64,000 nt of DNA, from the NCBI GenBank assembly GCA_009780855.1, contig WQZG01000008.1:1-64000 (forward strand). The letters run 5' to 3'. The DNA comes from Treponema sp. (GTDB lineage: Bacteria; Spirochaetota; Spirochaetia; Treponematales; Breznakiellaceae). Of this stretch, positions 9,434-16,955 are shown in pieces. The stretch's first letter is position 1, and every line of letters starts with the position of its first letter. The notes beneath the pieces were generated by a model. That model was not told where the DNA came from. It ran no database searches and saw only the letters and a list, made by a program, of their open reading frames with translations. Made by a program: the position numbers and the translations under genes.

Positions 9434-10800
9434 TAGCTTACACAAATAAGGGTAGATAAGGAGCCAGGCTTTGTAAATTCTCCGGATCGTTGTATTTTTA
9501 AAGATATAATTTGCGTATAGCTATCTGCCAATGTCGTAAAAGACACTGTTGCAAAATTATTAATTGGCTGAACCTGACTAAGGAATGGGTCTATCACATC
9601 GAAAATCATACCGTTTGCACCGCCACCAATATTATATGTTTTAAATTGACCATTTTTTATACCAACGCTATCGTGCTCGAAACTACCAGTCAACTTTCCA
9701 TCATAAGGCGTGTTGTTGGCGCCGCGTTTAGTGGCGTTCTGCCCAGCACCGCGAAAAAATAATCCGCAAGCATCCGGGATAGCAAAGTATAATCCATTCT
9801 CCGCCGGCGTTGCTCTTTGCTTTCCTGACTGGGCTAATGCCTGATGGGTTGGGAAATTATCGTTTGTTCTATACAGCCCGATTATATCAGGATTTGCCTG
9901 CGCGGTTGCATAAGGTATCTGGTTGTAGATCAATAACCGATCCGCCCTGGGATCAGTTATCGATATTGTACGACCGTCCGCCGGTATCATTCTCCATTCA
10001 GCTAACTGAATTTCGTTAGTAATAGTCTCATACGAAAACCGGCCAGGTGGAATCAATGCCTTCCTAATCAGATCCATATCAACTTTGGCTTTTCCTCCAG
10101 GCTGAGCAATTACATATCCAGGACCGTCCCATATTGGATCTGCTCCAACAACATATCCGCCTCTGCCAGTTTCAAATGGGTTTAAATTTGATATACCTTG
10201 ATCTGTCCATTCAAATATTGGTGGATCTGTATCAGGAGTATTGGTTAAAACCCATTCATGGTCATCATGTATATTCTTTATTTTTGTGCCATTCCAAATA
10301 TTTATAGGTTCGGTCAGACCAATTTCAGATAAAGCATAATCAGTTAAATCCTGTTGTGACGGTAGAGTAGATCCAAAATCATTCTGGGTTAAATATCCGC
10401 CACGACCAATCCAGGCATTAATAGTATTATCAATCTTACCGATTCTTATTTCATGTATATTATCTATATTACTTCGTATTTCTGCCTCAACTAGAATCGC
10501 CTCAGTCAAAACATTATCTCTTGGATGTTGATGAGTTCCTTTTGAATATTTTGAGTCAAGATCATCCCCCGGATTGCCTAAACCGTCCATTAATGGCATA
10601 GCTACCGAAGGTTTAATTCCCCAAGGCAGATCCCCATTCGAATACGCCAACAACTGCCATGGTGTAACTCCGTCACCAATTTTAGATCGTCTGGTGCCAT
10701 CATGTAATATTTCTATTCCAAAAACACCATCATATAATACCGGATTCTCAGATTCCCATTCATCAGTAGTACCAACAAAATTTTGTAAAATTGCTTTCAT
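9430..10800 (-). CDS. Tail fibre / receptor-binding protein with Mtd_N-like N-terminus and switchable C-terminal domain
   Basis: MKAILQNFVGTTDEWESENPVLYDGVFGIEILHDGTRRSKIGDGVTPWQLLAY (Mtd_N-like); GLFFRGAGQNATKRGANNTPYDGK...SLSTLICVSY C-terminus. Confidence 0.87.
   Translation of the reverse strand: MKAILQNFVGTTDEWESENPVLYDGVFGIEILHDGTRRSKIGDGVTPWQLLAYSNGDLPWGIKPSVAMPLMDGLGNPGDDLDSKYSKGTHQHPRDNVLTEAILVEAEIRSNIDNIHEIRIGKIDNTINAWIGRGGYLTQNDFGSTLPSQQDLTDYALSEIGLTEPINIWNGTKIKNIHDDHEWVLTNTPDTDPPIFEWTDQGISNLNPFETGRGGYVVGADPIWDGPGYVIAQPGGKAKVDMDLIRKALIPPGRFSYETITNEIQLAEWRMIPADGRTISITDPRADRLLIYNQIPYATAQANPDIIGLYRTNDNFPTHQALAQSGKQRATPAENGLYFAIPDACGLFFRGAGQNATKRGANNTPYDGKLTGSFEHDSVGIKNGQFKTYNIGGGANGMIFDVIDPFLSQVQPINNFATVSFTTLADSYTQIISLKIQRSGEFTKPGSLSTLICVSY
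9698..9708 (-). promoter_or_regulatory. Putative inversion site in the fibre gene (CCTTATGATGG on minus strand)
   Basis: Same 11-mer starts cassettes at 8378-8388 and 8901-8911; CGTTATGATGG at 8647-8657 and 9182-9192; opposite orientation, same codon phase. Confidence 0.72.
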
Positions 10801-11066
10801 TTATTATTCCTTTTTAAAATTTCCAGGATACTTTCAACAGCAATAAGTCTTTTTTGGATATCAGCTAATGCATCAGGTTTAGATTCATCCAATATTGTCG
10901 GGAGATCACTCCATCTCCGTTTCCCATCTCCCACTTTTACTTTTCTATATATCGATCCGTCTTGTCTGGTAACAATCTCGAAAGTTAAGACGGCATTGTA
11001 TACAACCGGATTAAATTTTAACCATTCCTCTGTAGTACCATAATAATGCTGAGCAATTGCTTTCAT
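10797..11066 (-). CDS. Small stand-alone Mtd_N-like domain protein
   Basis: MKAIAQHYYGTTEEWLKFNPVVYNAVLTFEIV...KVGDGKRRWSDLPTI; paralogous to the fibre N-terminus. Confidence 0.75.
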   Translation of the reverse strand: MKAIAQHYYGTTEEWLKFNPVVYNAVLTFEIVTRQDGSIYRKVKVGDGKRRWSDLPTILDESKPDALADIQKRLIAVESILEILKRNNK

Positions 11067-11584
11067 ATTTTTTTCCTGCTTTTAATACTAAAATAAATAA
11101 TAAAAATCACAAAAAGTGCTGCTCCTTGGATAAATGTTGCAATAATCCAACGTAGCTGGGAAATTTCCAAGGCATCAATTCGGTTATATGCCCAAGCCAG
11201 GTCTTCATCGCGTTCCTGCATCCGTTCCGCTATCTGATTGTTGTACAGCCTCAAGTTTTCGTTGCTCGTCGATAACTGCCCTGACAAATTGGTCAACTCG
11301 TCGTAGCCAATCCGCAAAGTCGTAATTTCCTTGTTCAAGTTCGCCAAGGTATCCCGCTGCTGCTCGTAAATTTTCTGACCCTGACTGTATAATTCGCTCC
11401 AGGTCTGCAATATATTTTCGCTGCCGTTCAATTTCGAGTCGTTGCTCTGCGACCAGGCTCGCGTCAGCCCAACTGTCAACAGCAGGGCGATTAGTAGCGC
11501 AAGAAAACAAACCCAAAGACAGTCCGATAATACCCACTGTGATCCATGTTTTCGGGAGAAATAAAATCCCTTGATTTTTAACAT
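11063..11584 (-). CDS. Putative inner-membrane spanin-like coiled-coil protein
   Basis: N-terminal TM, long coiled coil, C-terminal TM; located next to endolysin and holin-like genes. Confidence 0.6.
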   Translation of the reverse strand: MLKIKGFYFSRKHGSQWVLSDCLWVCFLALLIALLLTVGLTRAWSQSNDSKLNGSENILQTWSELYSQGQKIYEQQRDTLANLNKEITTLRIGYDELTNLSGQLSTSNENLRLYNNQIAERMQERDEDLAWAYNRIDALEISQLRWIIATFIQGAALFVIFIIYFSIKSRKKI

Positions 11585-11591
11585 ATTTCAT
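11205..11591 (-). CDS. Putative outer-membrane lipoprotein spanin, overlapping the previous gene in another frame
   Basis: Lipobox LGLFSC followed by a helical region; shares 380 bp with 11063-11584. Confidence 0.6.
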   Translation of the reverse strand: MKYVKNQGILFLPKTWITVGIIGLSLGLFSCATNRPAVDSWADASLVAEQRLEIERQRKYIADLERIIQSGSENLRAAAGYLGELEQGNYDFADWLRRVDQFVRAVIDEQRKLEAVQQSDSGTDAGTR

Positions 11592-12184
11592 GCCTTCCCC
11601 TGAACCTTACTAATGGCCATCACTTTTTGTTTGAATTTATCAAATAATTCAGGATGGTCGTACCATAATTTAGGACAATCCTTCCAACCGGTAACTTTTG
11701 CGTGAGTACCAATATCATCACAACATAAATGTTTCTGCTCTAATAATAATGATGTAAGTTTAATAGCTGCATCGATGGTTTCATTTCTAAAATTCCCTTG
11801 CCAATCTATTACACATAACTCGATTCCAATAGTGCAGTTATTAGGACTATTTCTTTCAGGGTCCTGGACATATCGGCCAAATTTTTCTCTTGCCCAATCA
11901 GTATAAATTAAACCGGATTTCAAATCCGGTTTAGTTGATCCACAATGATATGCTACTTCGTCATCAGGCACCGCATGCATAACTTTCCCGTCCAAATCGA
12001 TTATGTAATGTGCAGAAGAATAATGTTGGGCGTCCGGACATTCATGTTCAAACCATTTCCATACATCAATAGCTTTCTGCATTGGTTTACCGACCCAATG
12101 CAATATAATCGCTCTGCATTCTGATAGTTTTTTCCCTGGCCTGGAATATTTATTTATTGATAAATATTGTTCCATTATTTCCAT
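11588..12184 (-). CDS. N-acetylmuramoyl-L-alanine amidase endolysin (Amidase_2)
   Basis: AIILHWVG, SAHYIIDLDGKVMHAVPDDEVAYHCG, IGIELCV, GTHAKVTGWKDCP. Confidence 0.92.
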   Translation of the reverse strand: MEIMEQYLSINKYSRPGKKLSECRAIILHWVGKPMQKAIDVWKWFEHECPDAQHYSSAHYIIDLDGKVMHAVPDDEVAYHCGSTKPDLKSGLIYTDWAREKFGRYVQDPERNSPNNCTIGIELCVIDWQGNFRNETIDAAIKLTSLLLEQKHLCCDDIGTHAKVTGWKDCPKLWYDHPELFDKFKQKVMAISKVQGKA

Positions 12185-12189
12185 TACTG

Positions 12190-12579
12190 TTATTCCTTCA
12201 GACTCTTCTTTATATCACTATTCACGGTTGCCGTTGCTCCGAGTTTTGCTTCTATATTTAATTTCCCTTTACTCAATAAATTTGATAAAGGCTTAAAAAA
12301 CATAAAAGCTCCGCCAATGGATATATAAGCGATCCAATGCCCAAGAGTTTTTATATCTTCAAAATTTACAAAAAGAACCGTTATTACTGCGAAAACCCAT
12401 AACTCCGGTGAAAAAACAAACCGTACAATGCCAATAAAAAAATTGGACCATGACCATCTCTTATTGTTATATTCCCGTTGGAAAATACAACTGACGCCCT
12501 GGCAATACTTTGGATCACCATCCTCAAACTGTTTTAGCCGATCGTACTCCCGCTCCGGAATCTCAATCATTTTATCCAT
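12190..12579 (-). CDS. Holin-like small membrane protein
   Basis: 129 aa with hydrophobic segments, adjacent to the endolysin. Confidence 0.5.
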   Translation of the reverse strand: MDKMIEIPEREYDRLKQFEDGDPKYCQGVSCIFQREYNNKRWSWSNFFIGIVRFVFSPELWVFAVITVLFVNFEDIKTLGHWIAYISIGGAFMFFKPLSNLLSKGKLNIEAKLGATATVNSDIKKSLKE

Positions 12580-12581
12580 TT

Positions 12582-15500
12582 TTACTTCCTCCTACCCAAT
12601 AATGCTTCCCAATTGAAATTCAATTCTCCGTCACCATCACCAATACCGGCAGTAAGGCCAAGTTCCTTTATCCCGGATACCGGTAAACCGGCCGCAATAC
12701 CAAAAGCCTCGGCCAAAAGACTAATTGTGCGTTGAATTTTCTTGTTACGTTTTATTTCCTCATCTTCCCAAATTAACGTTCCCAGAGTACCGATGCCCTG
12801 GAAAGCTTTATCCATTACTGCGAGCGGCGCACTGTTTCCAATCCAGCGACTTTTTCCTGTGACAAAACTACCGGCAGCCCAGGTAACGCTGTTGCCAATT
12901 ACCGGTACAGAGTCTGTAAATTGTGTAAAAGAATAGAATAATAAATTTCTTGCTTTAGTAACTTCGTCATCATCATCACCTCCCAAACCTTCCGTCAAAA
13001 GGCCAAGACATATACCAGCCATTGCATAACCAGTTACCATTCCGACAATTGTACCGACTTTTTTCTCCCTCATGGCCAATGGGAGATCATACCTAATATT
13101 TTGCCATATCACATTTAAGGCAGTCTGGAATTGTAAAAAAACAGATATCGCTTCATTCCTGTTTTTAAACAGGGGAGCCAAATCCGTAGAACGTGATGAT
13201 GGCTGCATGCGCCTCACTGCGTCATCGGCCAGGGCGACAGCCTGGTATTTAATTTCATCTGGACCCATGGTTTCTTCCAATGCCCGTGCAGCTTTTGATT
13301 CTTCTGTTGGTAAAACATCGTTGTATTGACTTCCCCGGTATTCTTTTAACTTTGCCTCGTAAGCGGCATCCCGCTCCGCGGTAAGCCTTCTTAATTCAGT
13401 CCGGAATTTTGCTAGCCAGCCTGGCGCCACAGCAGCCCAATCAATCCATTCGAGGCCTTTCATACCCATAGTGTTAAATTTATCCAAAATATGACCAATC
13501 CGATTATCAGTCTTTTGCATTTGCTCACGGATTAATTCAAACATTATACTGGGGTCACGATTCTTCATAAAAATTGATGCTTCTTCAATAAAATCATTTA
13601 TTTTCCCGGCGCCGAATGCAACTTCCAAAGCTGCAGCAATATAATCTTTGGGATTAATTTCCTGAAGATAGGGCCATGGCGATGTAACTGCTTGTTTAAG
13701 TATTCCTGATAACTTCCAGGCCAGGTAAGCTGTTGCAGCGGCTCCCCTTAGGTTCCTGATAATATTATCAGCCGCACTTCGATGCAGAGTAGGATTTGGC
13801 TTCGCCATTTCCGCAATGGCATCGTCAATATAACCTGTTGCCGCTTTTCCCCATCGATTTTCAATTGTTCTGCGAACATCCGCGGTTCCGTACCCTTTAA
13901 AAACATTATTCAGGTTTTGCACCAGAGGACCGTAAGCAACAAGATGTTCAGTCGCTTCTACACTACTCGCCCAAGTCTTATATAACCCGAGTTCAATAGG
14001 CATTTGATGGAAAGGTGATATATTTATACGTTTCTCCGAGAATCCCTTATTAACCCATTTCGAGCCAACGCCTTCTATACCGAGTAAATCCTCAATTACA
14101 CGGTTTTCGTTTTCTCCTCCGGTTTGATCCCGCCTGTTCATAGGCACATAATTTTCTTCACGCCACATAGGTTTATTAAACATATCAATACAGGCGCGGT
14201 TAAGCCTTTCTCCATTCTGGTCATAATCCTGACCAATAGCTTTTTCCAATTCCAAAAATTTTTTATTCTCTTCTTTATTAAAAAAATCATGTGCATAATC
14301 CATAACCAGTCTTATGCGTCCCTCGGCCAGGTTGCCAAACTCCGACATTGATTTTTCAATATCTCTTTCTTTTTCAAATTGAGCTCTTTCCTCGGCATTG
14401 GAAAGATTCCCATAAGCAATAGCACGCCTGGTAAGCTCATTTTGCGATCCCCGTCGTATATATAGTAAATCATCAACGGTTAACTGCCGTCCCCGGTTTC
14501 CGTAAAAAATATCAAGATCTGTATCAAGTCCCGGAATATCAATTGTTTGATATAATTCATCAAGAGTAATCTTATTTTTTACCATTACTTCATCAATTCG
14601 CTGCTGTCTTGTCTGTAATGCCCGATGTTTTGCATTATAAGCATCATTTTCTCCCCAATACAGCAGGGATGTATAAATACCCTGCCGGCCGCCATCCATG
14701 GCTGTAGTGAACCGCCTAAGATTTGCGTCAAAAAAATTATTTGATAAATTATTTTTTATTTTTCCGGATGCATACTTACCAATGATTTTATTGATTTTTA
14801 CCTGTTTACGTTTTTTCTCTTCCACGGAATCATCATCATTTATTTCAATACCTGTAGTCCTAATAGCTTTTTTAACCTGGTCCCTAAACCGATCCCGTAA
14901 ATTACTTCGAGCTTCGTTTCTGGCCGCCAACTCATGTTTCCCTTCGATAGTTAAACGGTCAACTGCCGCTGCCAATTCCTCCGCTTCTGTAATTGACCAG
15001 GCTGCCAATGGTTTATTAATAAGCCGGTTATATAACTCCTCACCCAGATCTTCTTTCATCTTTTTAGCCAGATTCTCACCAAGTACATAATGCATCTCAC
15101 CATTAATAATTTGTTCTTCAATATCAAGCTGAATAGATTCATCGTTCTCCCTGGCAAGTTCTACAAGTCCCAGGTCTGTAATCCAGTCCTGTTTTGGCAT
15201 GGCTTTTATAAGGCTTTCTTTCTCTTGGTTCGAAATAAAGTCCCATTCTTTATCAAGGATTTTAGCGATCCTGTTTGCTTTCTTGCCGGCCGCTGTTGTT
15301 AATTCTTCACGATAGGCTTCATCAGTTCTCCATCTGGACCAAATTTCCCGGATAAGCGGACCTTCCTTTCCGCCAATCCATTTATTAACACCTTCAATAA
15401 GTGATGGTTGGAATATGCGTTGTATGGCTTTTATCATTGCTGCTTGATCATATGCGAAATTTTTAAATGACACATTCCTGACTATCCGCTTGATAAGCCG

Positions 15501-16955
15501 TTTTTTTAATTCTTTAAGAGCACGCATAGCTCGCATCCGGCGTCTAATCCCGGTTTGTTTAATACGCTCCTGCGACCGCGCTTCCTGCCTGGCCATCGAT
15601 TCCCTGATGTCAGCTTCCAGGGCAGAACTCTTTCGATAATCTTCAAAAGCCTTCATGGCCTGGTCATAACTTGCCTTTTCAAGCCGCTGTTGCTTTTTAT
15701 ATGGTTCAGTAATTGAGCGGCCTTCTTCAATTAATCTAGCCGTTTTGTCCTGCCGGTCACCCCAGGCTTCTTTCATCTGGAGCATTTTTTCATAACGGTC
15801 TGCCAATTCACGTTTTTCATGATTGGTAAACCGGGCCCAGTCTTCTCCAATTTCAGCTTCCAGTGCTGTTAAAGCATCAATATTTGCCTTTTCCCCAGTT
15901 TCAATGCCTTTAATATATGCCTGAACCCTGGGATCATCACCCATAGAAACATCGCCGGCTTCTACCCTGCGAGACAATTCTTCATCTCCCAGTTCCCTGG
16001 CAATACTGCGGAGCGTTTCCTGTATATTTTCTCTTTCACCTCTGGGGTCAGCCAGGCGGGATGCCGGTTCGCCATTTTCGGCTCTGGGCCCCAGGTCCTC
16101 AAGATACTCATTCTGTCCCATTAAGTCCGCAAATACAGCCCTATAATCTCTGGGAGCTTGCCTGATAAGTTTCTTAAGCCGTTCATATTGATGATTTGTA
16201 AGGGCAGGCCCATTGACAGCTTGTGCTGCGATACCTTGCCAGGTATTCCAGTTAGGCAATTCCATTTTGAGCCGGGACTCAAGGAGCCGGTTCCGGTTAT
16301 ATTCGGTCCTGTCCTCACCTTCCATCGGCTCAGCTTCACGGCTGTTAACAATGTTATTAATAGTTTTTAATATATCAATTAATTTTTCACGGCTTGTTTC
16401 TTCAGCAAGCCAGCGCCGGTCAAGTTCTTCGGCTCTAGTTTTACTTCCGGATGTTTCATCTTCTGCGGAAAAAAGCGTTTGGCTCTGACGAGATATTTTA
16501 CGGGCATCTTCCCATAATGACTTATACCAGGCATTATCCGACGCAGATACATTACTTCCTTCCTCATTGTTGTCCCTGAATTCCTCCCAAGTATTATATT
16601 GAACAGCGTCATCGAGGAGCTGGTCATCAAGGAATTGGAAAAAGGTCTGGGTAATTTTTATTTCATTGTCATCAAAAATTACATAATTATAAGTTCCTTC
16701 GCCAGCCCTGCGGCTAGAAGCATCCAGGTACCGGATACCTTTAATACCATATTGACTTAATAACAATGAAGCCCTTTGCTCCGGGTTCGGCGATCCTGCC
16801 AGTCTGCTTTCAAAAACAATTTCTTTATAAATGTTTTGACCTTCAGCATTTGGTACTCCGGTGAAATGTTCGCTTAAGTATTGCGCGAATAATTTATTCA
16901 AGCTTTCTTTTACTTGTGCTGATTGTTCGGAGAATGTCTTATCCCAGTCAAGCAT
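12582..16955 (-). CDS. Giant polyvalent/internal virion protein, C-terminal part (separated by -1 frameshift)
   Basis: MLDWDK...QYGIKGIRYLDASSRRAGEGTYNYVIFDD (polyvalent ART-type element); C-terminal hydrophobic segments. Continuous with the ORF at 16910-22366 after a -1 shift at 17014-17019. Confidence 0.75.
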   Translation of the reverse strand: MLDWDKTFSEQSAQVKESLNKLFAQYLSEHFTGVPNAEGQNIYKEIVFESRLAGSPNPEQRASLLLSQYGIKGIRYLDASSRRAGEGTYNYVIFDDNEIKITQTFFQFLDDQLLDDAVQYNTWEEFRDNNEEGSNVSASDNAWYKSLWEDARKISRQSQTLFSAEDETSGSKTRAEELDRRWLAEETSREKLIDILKTINNIVNSREAEPMEGEDRTEYNRNRLLESRLKMELPNWNTWQGIAAQAVNGPALTNHQYERLKKLIRQAPRDYRAVFADLMGQNEYLEDLGPRAENGEPASRLADPRGERENIQETLRSIARELGDEELSRRVEAGDVSMGDDPRVQAYIKGIETGEKANIDALTALEAEIGEDWARFTNHEKRELADRYEKMLQMKEAWGDRQDKTARLIEEGRSITEPYKKQQRLEKASYDQAMKAFEDYRKSSALEADIRESMARQEARSQERIKQTGIRRRMRAMRALKELKKRLIKRIVRNVSFKNFAYDQAAMIKAIQRIFQPSLIEGVNKWIGGKEGPLIREIWSRWRTDEAYREELTTAAGKKANRIAKILDKEWDFISNQEKESLIKAMPKQDWITDLGLVELARENDESIQLDIEEQIINGEMHYVLGENLAKKMKEDLGEELYNRLINKPLAAWSITEAEELAAAVDRLTIEGKHELAARNEARSNLRDRFRDQVKKAIRTTGIEINDDDSVEEKKRKQVKINKIIGKYASGKIKNNLSNNFFDANLRRFTTAMDGGRQGIYTSLLYWGENDAYNAKHRALQTRQQRIDEVMVKNKITLDELYQTIDIPGLDTDLDIFYGNRGRQLTVDDLLYIRRGSQNELTRRAIAYGNLSNAEERAQFEKERDIEKSMSEFGNLAEGRIRLVMDYAHDFFNKEENKKFLELEKAIGQDYDQNGERLNRACIDMFNKPMWREENYVPMNRRDQTGGENENRVIEDLLGIEGVGSKWVNKGFSEKRINISPFHQMPIELGLYKTWASSVEATEHLVAYGPLVQNLNNVFKGYGTADVRRTIENRWGKAATGYIDDAIAEMAKPNPTLHRSAADNIIRNLRGAAATAYLAWKLSGILKQAVTSPWPYLQEINPKDYIAAALEVAFGAGKINDFIEEASIFMKNRDPSIMFELIREQMQKTDNRIGHILDKFNTMGMKGLEWIDWAAVAPGWLAKFRTELRRLTAERDAAYEAKLKEYRGSQYNDVLPTEESKAARALEETMGPDEIKYQAVALADDAVRRMQPSSRSTDLAPLFKNRNEAISVFLQFQTALNVIWQNIRYDLPLAMREKKVGTIVGMVTGYAMAGICLGLLTEGLGGDDDDEVTKARNLLFYSFTQFTDSVPVIGNSVTWAAGSFVTGKSRWIGNSAPLAVMDKAFQGIGTLGTLIWEDEEIKRNKKIQRTISLLAEAFGIAAGLPVSGIKELGLTAGIGDGDGELNFNWEALLGRRK

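Noticed and set aside
8347-10800. Diversity-generating retroelement diversifying the Mtd-like fibre
   Set aside because: No reverse transcriptase ORF in the window, and the cassettes differ throughout with no adenine-specific template/variable-repeat pattern.
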